NCBI GenBank assembly: GCA_021808665.1
Contig: JAKBBA010000155.1
Location: forward strand, 1-7,260
DNA length: 7,260 bases
Source: Actinomycetes bacterium
GTDB taxonomy: Bacteria > Actinomycetota > Acidimicrobiia > Acidimicrobiales > Palsa-688
Reading direction: 5' to 3'
Shown piece by piece: positions 1-5,811 of this stretch; the first letter of the stretch is position 1, and every line of letters begins with the position of its first letter. Both the position numbers and the translations under genes were made by a program. A model generated the notes under the pieces. It was not told where the DNA came from. It searched no databases and worked only from the letters and a program-made list of their open reading frames with translations.

Positions 1-113
1 TTCGAAATGTTCTTCCCCGGAAGACTCAACTTATGATAACATAACACCAGAGGCACAACTAAACAATAAACACATAAAGCCTCTTACACAGAATAAGTTA
101 CAGGCTCGGGAAA
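1..113 (+). promoter_or_regulatory. A+T-rich leader/promoter region of the exported protein gene
   Basis: This stretch is strikingly A+T rich compared with the G+C-rich DNA that follows, as expected of a promoter/leader or of foreign DNA. TATGAT at 32-37 matches a -10 hexamer at five of six positions; no convincing -35 box is seen. The segment GCCTCT (79-84) can pair with AGAGGC (49-54), and the overlapping AGCCT (78-82) can pair with AGGCT (102-106), just before the GTG start at 114. The two pairings exclude each other. Only a weak purine run (CGGGAAA, 107-113) precedes the start. The promoter call is inference. Confidence 0.35.
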
Positions 114-1001
114 GTGCGCCGCGGGCTCGTGATCCCCTTCGCTGTCGTGGCCTCGCTTGCCTTTGTGCAGGGCACGGCCTGGGCAGGCGACGGCTACGGC
201 CAGACGAACTACGCGAACGCGCAGGCGTCGGGGGGCACGCTAACCGTCTCGGCCGGCCACACCTACTGGACGCCGCCGGCCACCTCGTCGTGGGCGACGC
301 CGGGGAAGAGCGACCCGCCGCAGGGCACGCCCAACCCGAACCAGCCCTACGGCTGCACCTACAGTGCGGGCGGCCCGTCGGTCACCGCCAGCCTCGGGGT
401 CGGCGGACCCCAACCGGGGCAGTGGGTGTTCCCGGTGTGTGCCGGCCCCGGGGTGCTCAACCCGATGCCGCCGTTCTGGGTTTCGGGTGCAACCCCGCCA
501 GCTGCAGTGGTAGTTCAGGTGAACCCGGTGGTCGTGGCCCAGCAGGCGGTGCGCCAGCTCGGCTTCGCGTCGCCGGCGATCGAGATGGCTCCGCCGGATG
601 GCTCCCCGCAACTGGTGGGCGTGGCGACGTGGCTGTGGATCGCCCCGGGCGCCTGGCGGACGCTCACCGCGTCGGCCACGGCGGGACCGGTGACGACGAC
701 GGCGACCGCGACGCCGACCAAGGTCGTCTGGGACATGGGCGACGGCCAGAGCGTGACCTGTGACGGCCCCGGCACGCCCTACAGCCCTTCTGCCCCGAAC
801 GCCACGCCGGGCTGCTCCTACACCTGGCCCGGCCCGGGCAGCTTCACCGTGACCGCGACCGTGTACTGGTCGGTGACCTGGACGGCGAGCGGTGCGGCGG
901 GGGGCGGGAACCTCGGCGTCCAGGCCGGGCCGCCGGCCCAGGTGCCGGTGGCGGTGACCGAGTCGCAGGCGATCAACACCCCGACCGGGGGGAGCGGCTA
1001 G
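114..1001 (+). CDS. Exported PKD-like domain protein of a Tad/Flp-type locus
   Basis: A 295-residue secreted or surface protein of unknown exact role. The N-terminus is a signal peptide: MRRG, a hydrophobic core at about residues 5-20, and AWA before a likely cleavage after residue 24. The mature part is rich in Gly, Pro, Thr and Trp. A PKD-like Ig fold is suggested by WDMGDG (206-211) followed by YTWPGPGSFTVTATV (236-250), the usual first and last signatures of that fold. Cys81/Cys109 and Cys216/Cys234 could form disulfides outside the cell. The GTG start is chosen because it puts the signal peptide at the exact N-terminus. The next gene follows after 15 bases, and the SAF- and MinD-like neighbours suggest a component of an actinobacterial pilus/secretion cluster. 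PKD folds usually serve in binding, not catalysis. The family role is inferred from context. Confidence 0.75.
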   Translation: MRRGLVIPFAVVASLAFVQGTAWAGDGYGQTNYANAQASGGTLTVSAGHTYWTPPATSSWATPGKSDPPQGTPNPNQPYGCTYSAGGPSVTASLGVGGPQPGQWVFPVCAGPGVLNPMPPFWVSGATPPAAVVVQVNPVVVAQQAVRQLGFASPAIEMAPPDGSPQLVGVATWLWIAPGAWRTLTASATAGPVTTTATATPTKVVWDMGDGQSVTCDGPGTPYSPSAPNATPGCSYTWPGPGSFTVTATVYWSVTWTASGAAGGGNLGVQAGPPAQVPVAVTESQAINTPTGGSG

Positions 1002-1019
1002 GAGAAGGGCACTCGATTG
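1001..1019 (+). promoter_or_regulatory. Strong ribosome binding site deciding a TTG start
   Basis: GGAGAAGG (1001-1008) overlaps the last base of the upstream stop codon and lies eight bases before TTG at 1017. No ATG or GTG in the frame is equally well placed, so the rare TTG is taken as the start of the SAF-related gene. The arrangement implies translation coupled to the upstream gene. Confidence 0.6.
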
Positions 1020-1421
1020 GCGACGACGGCTGCGGCACCGAGGACGAACGGGCAGCGGGCAGGTGTCCCCGCGCGCCCTGGGGGCGCGCAGGGACCTGGT
1101 CGCCGCCGCCAGCTGCCCCTCGTGGTGGTCGGCGTGCTGCTGGTGCTCGGCTGCGCGCTGGCCTTCGCGGATGCCTCGGTGCATCTCGGGAGCCGGGAGG
1201 AGGTGCTGGTGGTCGCCCAGCCCGTCTCGGCCGGGGGAACCGGGACCCTCACGAGCGGGAGCCCGGTCGATGCGACGGTCGTCGGCGTGGACGCCGCCCC
1301 GCCAGGTTCGGGCAGCCCGCCGGTGTTCTCCCTCCAGGTCGGAAGAGCCGACGCCGCCGAGGTGGCCTCCTTGGCCGCGGCCGGCGAGGCCAGCCTGGTC
1401 GAGGTCGGTGCGGGGGGCTGA
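1017..1421 (+). CDS. SAF/CpaB-related membrane-anchored protein, apparently internally deleted
   Basis: A 134-residue protein with a basic, Pro/Gly-rich N-terminus, one transmembrane segment (about 33-51, PLVVVGVLLVLGCALAF) and an external C-terminal part. It resembles RcpC/CpaB-type SAF proteins of Tad pilus clusters: EEVLVVAQPVSAG (61-73) matches the start of the SAF domain, and the end (about 105-131, with EVASLAAAGEASLVEV) matches the conserved C-terminus. Family members are usually around 200 residues or more. The middle, normally carrying the rest of the SAF fold, is absent, and the two conserved ends meet near residue 74 (about base 1236) with the frame kept. It is therefore probably a deletion derivative of doubtful function. 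Its stop is one base before the GTG of the next gene, so the two form an operon. The TTG start follows a strong Shine-Dalgarno. Confidence 0.65.
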   Translation: MATTAAAPRTNGQRAGVPARPGGAQGPGRRRQLPLVVVGVLLVLGCALAFADASVHLGSREEVLVVAQPVSAGGTGTLTSGSPVDATVVGVDAAPPGSGSPPVFSLQVGRADAAEVASLAAAGEASLVEVGAGG

Positions 1422-1620
1422 GGTGGGCGTCGTCACCTTCGGCTCGGTCCGCTCCTGCGCGGTGACCACGCTGGCCCTCGCCCTGGCCGCCACCTGGCCG
1501 AGCCGACCTGACGCAGGTGGGCGCCGGGCGCTGTTGATCGAGGCCGACCCGGTGGGCGGGACGCTGGCCGGGTCGTCGGGCTGGCCGGCCGAGCCGAGCC
1601 TGGTGTCGCTCGCCGCGGCT

Positions 1621-1636
1621 GCCCGCCGGGGCGGGC
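1621..1636. repeat. Perfect inverted repeat at the gene breakpoint
   Basis: GCCCGCC (1621-1627) and GGCGGGC (1630-1636) are exact reverse complements separated by GG. The palindrome sits exactly where the MinD-like reading frame leaves its family sequence. It could be a hairpin that provoked the rearrangement, or a chance product of Arg/Gly codons (Ala-Ala-Arg-Arg-Gly-Gly) in G+C-rich DNA. Confidence 0.6.
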
Positions 1637-1700
1637 GACGGTCAACATCGCTGTTGCCGAACCATCCACCCCCAAAGCTGCCAGACCATGACCATCCAAA
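1637..1700. other. Junction between truncated ATPase gene and AbiE operon
   Basis: Composition shifts here from very G+C rich to more balanced DNA. ACCATCCA occurs twice (1661-1668 and 1690-1697), and GTTGCCG (1653-1659) has an inverted copy CGGCAAC (1706-1712). No clear rho-independent terminator (stem plus T run in the leftward direction) is visible behind the AbiE operon, and no recognisable end of a transposon or integrase site. Confidence 0.4.
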
Positions 1701-2045
1701 TCAGCCGGCAACACTCGCCGTGGGCGGCGACAACGTGGCCAAACATGCCAGGTTCTCAACGATGCCTGCGGCCCGATCAGCAAGACGGGTCGACGCCCGA
1801 CGGAGGCCGCCAGCATTGGTGAGATTGATCGGGTCAAGGAGAGCGCCGAGCTCCTCGTAGAGCAGGCGGTCAGTGCCGTTGAGGCCTGCGTCCGTGAGCG
1901 ACTGAACCCAGCCGTCAGCCGTGACAGGCACGACAGCGTTCGGCCAGTTGATTGGAGCCGCCAACTGCTGGCGTGCCGGTGCAAGCAGCCGATCTCGACC
2001 CGCCGCAGGCATCTGCGAGCCCCGGCTGGATCGTGAGCTACTCAT
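1701..2045 (-). CDS. Unrecognised 114-residue protein, third gene of the AbiE operon
   Basis: The frame runs from ATG at 2045 to TGA at 1701 and begins 28 bases after the toxin stop, on the same strand. I do not recognise the family. The N-terminus is polar and basic (MSSSRSSRGSQMPAAGRDR); from about residue 30 it looks like a real folded protein, with INWPNAVVPVTADGW, then probable helices around GTDRLLYEELGALLD, RRASTRLADRAAG and IVENLACLATL. There is no signal peptide or membrane segment. This frame is preferred over the overlapping alternatives because it has G/C-rich third positions and balanced residues, whereas they are Arg/Ser/Thr rich. An internal ATG at 2012 (residue 12) is an alternative start behind GGGGCTCGCAG. 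Position suggests co-transcription with the toxin; function is unknown. Confidence 0.5.
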   Translation of the reverse strand: MSSSRSSRGSQMPAAGRDRLLAPARQQLAAPINWPNAVVPVTADGWVQSLTDAGLNGTDRLLYEELGALLDPINLTNAGGLRRASTRLADRAAGIVENLACLATLSPPTASVAG

Positions 2046-2073
2046 GCAGGCAAGGACTCTCGAAGCTCGTGCG

Positions 2074-3456
2074 TCAGCGCGTTCCGATGTAGATGCCGCG
2101 TCGCCCACCGCAGGGAAAGCCATAAGGGTCCTTGTGGGCGCGCAGGGTGGCATCGCGCTTTGAGTGGCGGAGCTCCTTGCCGCACCGGGTGCACTGGTAG
2201 AGGTGCACCGGGCCCGTGCGAGCTCGTGCCTGGGTGCGGCCAGTGCTCGCCCATCCTCGCGGGCTGCGACTGGTTGGCGGCGCGTGGAGCGGACCGCCAG
2301 CCGAGAACTCGATCGGGTAGCGAGGGCGGAATGGGGTCGTGGTGGCGCGGAGCCCGCCGATCTCATCAACGCCGTAGGTGCGATGGCCACCCCCATCGGA
2401 CCGCTCCGCGTGGAGAAGGAGCCGGCCGGCTCGGCTGCGCCGCAGCGAGTACGGCTCGATGCGCCGCCAGCTTCCTTGGTAGAGCAAGTCGACGCAGAGG
2501 TGGTTGGTGGCGGCGAAGCGCACCGTCTCCAAGGGGATGCCAGCGCGCCAGGTAGCGACGGTCGGCGGAGGCGACCAGTCCTCGTCGTCGCGACCGGTCG
2601 GAAGCGGCGGCAGGTCCTCGAACTCGGCGGTCCCTTCGAGCCAGCTGAAGAGGAGGGGGAGCTCGTCGAGGAAGCTCTGCAGCGGTGGGAGGGCAGGGAG
2701 CTGGTGGGCGAGCATCTGGTCCCAGTCAGCCTCAAGAGCGGCGATGAGCGGCGAGCCGTCGAAGTCGGCGGCGATAGGAACGGCGATGGTCTTGGCCGCG
2801 CACTTTTCAGCCAGGGCTTGATGGATGACCTCTGGGTAGAGGCGGAGGTCGTTGCGACGGAACAGGTTGATGATGTCGTACAGATCGCGCGGTCGGGCTC
2901 GCTGGGCCATCGCCCGGATCTTTTCGGCAAAGACCTCCTCGAAGGAGTAGCAGCGAGCGGGCCCCGGCAACGGACCGTCCGGGTAGGGATGGGCGATCTC
3001 GCGCAGCACGGGCGGTCGGATGACGGTCTCGTTGGCCGAGATGTCGAGCTTCACCCTGGCGGGCTGGGGCGTCTGGCGGGGACCCACGTAGTACACCCGC
3101 CCTTCGGTCGACAGCTCGTCAGGTCGGAGGCGCAGCATCGGCGCCCGTGAGGAGAAGTCGATACCCGACGCATCGTGGACCCGGGCGAGCACCCTGGTCA
3201 AGTGCGGCTCGATCTGCTCAGGTTGGTAAGGGCCACCGGGCAGCACGGTGAAGTCGAGGTCTTCGGAGAAGCGGTAGGTCTCGATGTAGCACTTCTTCAG
3301 GCAGGTCCCACCCTTGAAGACCCACTGGTCACCGAGGACAGGCTCGGTGCCGATGCCCCACAGCAGCCAGCCGAGCACGTAGTCCTTCTCAATCACCTCC
3401 TCGGTGAGCTGCCACTCGGCCACCCGCTCGACGATGTCGGGGCGACCTATCACCAT
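2074..3456 (-). CDS. abiEii: AbiEii-family nucleotidyltransferase toxin with WYL-like domain and zinc tail
   Basis: A 460-residue toxin of the AbiE family, cytoplasmic nucleotidyltransferases in which characterised relatives block growth by modifying tRNA or binding nucleotides. Motif I is FKGGTCLKK (47-55) with RFSEDLDF (62-69, Asp66/Asp68 the likely metal ligands); motif II KLDIS (136-140); motif III EEVFAEKI (173-180, Lys179); motif IV RPRDLYDI (188-195). All key residues are present. The family core is about 230-300 residues. Beyond it, residues about 308-384 (LETVRFAATNHL, LLYQGSWRRIEPYSLRR, FRPRYPIEF) resemble a WYL-type domain, and residues 418-460 form a likely zinc-binding tail, Cys422-x2-Cys425 with His441 and Cys449. 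WYL domains usually sense nucleic acid or nucleotide ligands, so the tail may gate the toxin. The start ATG overlaps the antitoxin stop by seven bases (ATGGTGA), which implies translational coupling. Confidence 0.88.
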   Translation of the reverse strand: MVIGRPDIVERVAEWQLTEEVIEKDYVLGWLLWGIGTEPVLGDQWVFKGGTCLKKCYIETYRFSEDLDFTVLPGGPYQPEQIEPHLTRVLARVHDASGIDFSSRAPMLRLRPDELSTEGRVYYVGPRQTPQPARVKLDISANETVIRPPVLREIAHPYPDGPLPGPARCYSFEEVFAEKIRAMAQRARPRDLYDIINLFRRNDLRLYPEVIHQALAEKCAAKTIAVPIAADFDGSPLIAALEADWDQMLAHQLPALPPLQSFLDELPLLFSWLEGTAEFEDLPPLPTGRDDEDWSPPPTVATWRAGIPLETVRFAATNHLCVDLLYQGSWRRIEPYSLRRSRAGRLLLHAERSDGGGHRTYGVDEIGGLRATTTPFRPRYPIEFSAGGPLHAPPTSRSPRGWASTGRTQARARTGPVHLYQCTRCGKELRHSKRDATLRAHKDPYGFPCGGRRGIYIGTR

Positions 3457-4286
3457 TCGTCTCCAGCCGACCCGAGCGTGACATTCACCCGCAGCCCCCA
3501 GCGCCGCACGATCCGCCCCCGAGCATCGGCGGCAGGGTCGAGCTTGGCGAGCCCGTTGCTGCGACGCGCGAAGCAGGCATCGACGAGGTCGGGCGCCTCG
3601 ACATGCGAATGTTCCAAGAGGTAGCCGAGCCGCTTGAAAACCGCGCGGTTCCCGAGGCGGTCGCCGTAGCGAACGAGCAGCTCGTCGTCACGGCTCTGGC
3701 TGCGAAGGTACTCGGCGAGCACGTCGGCGACGGTGCGGATACCACCACCGAGGCTTGGGTCGCCGAGCACGTCGATCACCGTACGGGACGGGTCGGACAC
3801 CGCCACCTTGTTCTGGCCCCGCCATACCGACACCGTCCCGAACAAGGCGTCCTCGTTCCGGACGGTGAGGTGGAAGGGAAGGCCCTGGATGACCTCGTCG
3901 CGGTGGCGGACCCGCCGGGCGGTGACCACGAGGAGCGTGCGGAAGGTCTGCTCGGTGAGGTCCCAGTGCTCGCAGGCGCTCCACCCGCCCACGTAGCACG
4001 GAGAGAAGAGCCGATCGGCGACGACCCACGGGTCTTCGACCCACTCGCCGGACTGGCGGGCGTCGAGGGGAACCGCCACGTACAGCCCCCGCCGCACCCG
4101 AGACAGCCAACCTCGCCGCGCCAGGTAGCCGAGTAGCTGCCCGGTCTCGTCCTGGGGGAGCCCGAGGATCTGGGCGGCTTCAGCCACGTTAAAGGCACCG
4201 TGAGCGCCGCGGTGCAGCTCTTCCAGGTAGGCCCGGTTACCCTGGCTGATCCCAGCCCCCGACCCCAAGTGCGCAGGAACCTCCAT
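3450..4286 (-). CDS. abiEi: AbiEi-family antitoxin and transcriptional repressor
   Basis: A 278-residue antitoxin of the AbiEi family. In characterised AbiE systems this protein binds inverted repeats upstream of its own operon and represses it, and neutralises the toxin without forming a stable complex. The N-terminal winged helix-turn-helix is visible at about 15-75 (AFNVAEAAQILGL, then LARRGWLSRVRRGLYVAVP, the hallmark wing). The central part holds PWVVADRLFSPCYVGGWSA (86-104) and the conserved SDPSRTVIDVL (164-174) followed by GGGIRTVADVLAEYL. The length fits the family. ATG at 4286 is used; no clear Shine-Dalgarno precedes it, so the transcript may have a very short leader. It is the first gene of the leftward operon and its stop lies inside the toxin start. 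The symbol is a family-level assignment. Confidence 0.88.
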   Translation of the reverse strand: MEVPAHLGSGAGISQGNRAYLEELHRGAHGAFNVAEAAQILGLPQDETGQLLGYLARRGWLSRVRRGLYVAVPLDARQSGEWVEDPWVVADRLFSPCYVGGWSACEHWDLTEQTFRTLLVVTARRVRHRDEVIQGLPFHLTVRNEDALFGTVSVWRGQNKVAVSDPSRTVIDVLGDPSLGGGIRTVADVLAEYLRSQSRDDELLVRYGDRLGNRAVFKRLGYLLEHSHVEAPDLVDACFARRSNGLAKLDPAADARGRIVRRWGLRVNVTLGSAGDEW

Positions 4287-4370
4287 ATGATGCAGTGTAC
4301 TGCGCTCAGAGAGTATCGGTACAGTAGGGGCGAGGAAAGCAACACGGGATCACGTCTACTGCGCTAGCAG
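4287..4370 (-). promoter_or_regulatory. Probable AbiE promoter/operator region with repeated motifs
   Basis: The inverted repeat GCAGT-GT-ACTGC lies at 4292-4303, just before the antitoxin start. The nonamer TACTGCGCT occurs at 4298-4306 and again at 4357-4365, 59 bases apart; the shorter core appears inverted as CAGTA at 4322-4326. A weak leftward -10-like GATACT (complement of 4313-4318) lies between the copies. AbiEi proteins are known to bind inverted repeats at their own promoter, so these are the natural operator candidates. Binding is inferred. Confidence 0.5.
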
Positions 4371-4385
4371 GCCAACTGGGGGTCT

Positions 4386-4451
4386 CTGGCCTTCAGGTCT
4401 CGAACCCGAAGGTCGGGCGCCTCTGCCGCTTGACTCGGCCTAGCGGACCAG
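4386..4451 (-). other. tRNA-like fragment (T-arm signature, no full cloverleaf)
   Basis: Reading the - strand, GGTTCGAGACC matches the tRNA T-loop/B-box consensus GGTTCGANNCC. It sits in a hairpin with 7-bp arms (4391-4411) and a 7-base loop TTCGAGA. One pair is G-U on the - strand but A-C on the + strand, so the RNA would be leftward. CTGGTC (complement of 4446-4451) can close with GGCCAG (complement of 4386-4391) as a 6-bp acceptor-like stem. The span is only 66 bases; I find a D-arm-like GCCG...CGGC but no acceptable anticodon arm. It may be a decayed tRNA, an attachment-site relic, or chance. Confidence 0.25.
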
Positions 4452-4602
4452 CCACATTGGCGGTGGCGAGTTCCGCGCCGCCCTCCGCCGGCTGTCCCAG
4501 CAAGCTGGCACTTGGAGGGAAAGGGGATCATGTCCTCGGGTCGTTATCCGTCACCCATTCCGAGGGTGTCGCTGGGGCGCCGATCGGAGTGTGCGAGACC
4601 GG
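4452..4602. other. Intergenic region before the zinc-finger gene
   Basis: Together with the operator region and the tRNA-like fragment, this completes a 316-base gap between divergent genes. It holds a short inverted repeat CCAGC-AA-GCTGG (4497-4508) and a strong purine-rich Shine-Dalgarno GGAGGGAAAGGGG (4514-4526) in front of ATG 4530. No convincing sigma-70-type promoter for the rightward gene is visible. Confidence 0.4.
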
Positions 4603-4661
4603 ATGACGACGAAGAAGCATCTCAAGCGTCGAGTCAGGTCGCGTGCTGCCCAGACCGGTGA
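4530..4661 (+). CDS. Possible 43-residue upstream ORF overlapping the zinc-finger gene
   Basis: ATG at 4530 follows a very strong Shine-Dalgarno (GGAGGGAAAGGGG, 4514-4526) and opens a frame ending TGA at 4659-4661. The peptide starts [20 protein letters not shown] and ends in an acidic, Ser-rich then Cys-Cys stretch. It has no recognisable domain. It overlaps the zinc-finger gene start (4603) in a different frame, so it could be a coupling or leader ORF. Alternatively the Shine-Dalgarno once served the zinc-finger gene itself and the frame has shifted. Coding is uncertain. Confidence 0.25.
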   Translation: MSSGRYPSPIPRVSLGRRSECARPDDDEEASQASSQVACCPDR

Positions 4662-5005
4662 ACCTTACGCGACCGCCCTGCGGAGCATCCGCCAACAACA
4701 GGAGAATCGCATGCCGTCTACCGCTTCCCCCACCACCGAAGTCATCGCGTCCTGTTCGTTCTGCGGCAAGCCGGACACCACCGTGCAAAGGCTCGTCGCC
4801 GGTCCCGGCGTCTACATATGCAACGAGTGCATCGAGCTGTCTGCCACGATCGTCGAGGACGCCGCCGGGACCACTCTGGAGGAGTCTTCGCTACGACGGT
4901 CCCAGTGTTACGACCGATCCACCGGGGACATCCTGGCAACGCTTCCTGCCTTGGTTCGCAGTGCTGACGTCGGTCGAACCCGAGGCATCATGCCTTCGTC
5001 GCCTG
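4603..5005 (+). pseudogene. ClpX-type C4 zinc-finger protein, 3' end frameshifted
   Basis: From ATG 4603 the product begins with a basic segment typical of an actinobacterial family ([20 protein letters not shown], residues 4-23). It is followed by a ClpX-type treble-clef zinc finger: Cys51-x2-Cys54 and Cys73-x2-Cys76 in SCSFCGK and YICNECIEL. In ClpX this domain binds substrates and adaptors; there is no AAA+ domain here, so the protein is a stand-alone finger. [15 protein letters not shown] (109-123) fits the usual helical C-terminus, but family-like sequence then resumes in the next frame as [11 protein letters not shown] (4973-5005). That suggests a one-base change near 4971. The original frame stays open to a stop at 5815-5817 but there it is only antisense to the hydrolase gene. 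ATG 4711 behind AGGAGA is an alternative start. The broken end makes function doubtful. Confidence 0.6.
4700..4713 (+). promoter_or_regulatory. Internal Shine-Dalgarno and alternative ATG in the zinc-finger gene
   Basis: AGGAGA (4700-4705) lies five bases before ATG 4711-4713, in the zinc-finger frame. Starting here would drop the basic N-terminal 36 residues and keep the whole C4 zinc finger. The spacing is better than for ATG 4603, so this could be the real start or give a second shorter product. The conserved basic segment argues that the longer form is ancestral. Confidence 0.4.
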
Positions 5006-5028
5006 CTACTGGCGCCGCATGCGACGCG

Positions 5029-5811
5029 TCAGTCGGTGCTGTCCAAGATGAGCCGGACCGCCTCGTCTCGTGCGTCCCATTGGGGGAAATGACCGCAGCG
5101 CTCGAACCAGTGCAACACGGCGTCGGGGAACGCGGCGACAGCGCGCTGAGCCTGGCGTGGGAGGGTCACTCGATCCCGGCGCCCCCATCCGATCGTGACC
5201 CGGCCCGGTACCGTGCCCGCTGGAGTGCCCGCCTGCTTGGGGCCCTTGGTCAGCGCGTCCATGGCGGGCCGGGTCGCTGCGGCGTCGGCCAGGCCGGACA
5301 CGTCGGGCAGTACGGTCTCCGCCGAAAGCGCCCACGGCCGGGCAGAGAGCTGCACCAGCAGCGCGCTCCGGGTGACCGCATTGCCCAACAGGGCGGGCAG
5401 CGCCGGGCGCCGGGCCCGGACCAGGCTGATCGATGGGCGCAGCGTGGCACCGAAGATGGCGAGCTCCCGGTCGGTCCAGAACCCGCCCGGATCCAGTGCC
5501 ACGGTGTCGCCGCCGACGCCACGTCGGGCGAGCTCGAGCACCATCCGCCCGCCCATGGACTGGCCGACGGTGGCTACCTTGTCGAGCCCTTGCTCGGCGA
5601 TGAACTCCTCGACCGAGTCGGTCAGAGTGGCGATCGAGACCTCCCCTGTAAGCGGTGGGGTCTCGCCGAAGCCGGGCAGGTCGACGGCGATGACCTCCCG
5701 AGCAGCGGCCAGCGCGCCGAGGATCGGCTGCCAGGACCGCCAGCCCGCGCCGAGACCATGCACGAGCAGCAGAGGTCTGCCATGGCCGCGCCGGATGTGG
5801 TTCAAGGTCAT
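5029..5811 (-). CDS. Alpha/beta hydrolase
   Basis: An intact 260-residue alpha/beta-hydrolase-fold protein, cytoplasmic by its lack of signal peptide or membrane segment. Visible landmarks are the oxyanion-hole strand [14 protein letters not shown] (14-27), [11 protein letters not shown] (40-50), the nucleophile elbow GQSMGG with Ser85, the acid Asp213 in IGWGRRDRV, and the base His241 in CGHFPQWD. The cap region is at about 110-195. The triad is complete and the length is normal. It fits esterases, C-C bond hydrolases or haloperoxidase-like enzymes; the substrate cannot be told. It is convergent with the zinc-finger gene and divergent from the IS element, with no operon partner. The ATG at 5811 is preceded by only a weak AGG. 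The insertion sequence begins about 90 bases upstream and may have replaced the native promoter. Confidence 0.87.
   Translation of the reverse strand: MTLNHIRRGHGRPLLLVHGLGAGWRSWQPILGALAAAREVIAVDLPGFGETPPLTGEVSIATLTDSVEEFIAEQGLDKVATVGQSMGGRMVLELARRGVGGDTVALDPGGFWTDRELAIFGATLRPSISLVRARRPALPALLGNAVTRSALLVQLSARPWALSAETVLPDVSGLADAAATRPAMDALTKGPKQAGTPAGTVPGRVTIGWGRRDRVTLPRQAQRAVAAFPDAVLHWFERCGHFPQWDARDEAVRLILDSTD

Larger units (their letters stand above)
1423..1860 (+). pseudogene. Truncated MinD/CpaE-like ATPase
   Basis: GTG at 1423, one base after the previous stop and five bases after a GGGGGG run, opens a frame whose first ~71 residues resemble the MinD/CpaE-like ATPases of Tad-type clusters. 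A degenerate P-loop region (FGSVRSCAVTTLALALAATW) is followed by the beta strand LLIEADPVGGTLA and the conserved stretch PSLVSLAAAARRG. The canonical Walker A lysine is not present, which I recall as common in this actinobacterial subgroup. Relatives run to about 250 residues or more. Here family-like sequence stops at about base 1640, right after a perfect inverted repeat, and the frame then runs through unrelated, differently composed DNA to TAG at 1858-1860. The distal part is antisense to the small gene at 1701-2045. The product would be 145 residues and without most of the ATPase fold, so the gene is almost certainly dead. Confidence 0.7.

Noticed and set aside
11..24. TCTTCC-CC-GGAAGA as a terminator of an upstream gene
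   Set aside because: The palindrome leaves only a two-base loop and no T run follows on either strand.
7..36. Nine-codon frame MFFPGRLNL in the leader
   Set aside because: It has no Shine-Dalgarno in the visible sequence and no run of regulatory codons; too short to support as a leader peptide.
240..1493. A 417-codon open frame on the - strand
   Set aside because: It is antisense to the signal-peptide protein and the SAF-related gene, and it is extremely Arg/Gly/His rich, as expected of a shadow frame in G+C-rich DNA.
1433..1984. A 183-codon - strand frame overlapping the third AbiE gene
   Set aside because: It is Arg/Ser/Pro rich and runs antisense through the well-supported start of the MinD-like gene; the 1701-2045 frame has better codon use.
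2164..3150. A 328-codon + strand frame opposite the toxin gene
   Set aside because: It lacks any recognisable domain, while the - strand frame shows all AbiEii motifs in order.
1708..4345. GCAACAC at both sides of the AbiE block (1708-1714 and 4339-4345) as possible target duplication
   Set aside because: Seven bases can match by chance, and the left copy lies inside the last gene of the operon rather than at a boundary.
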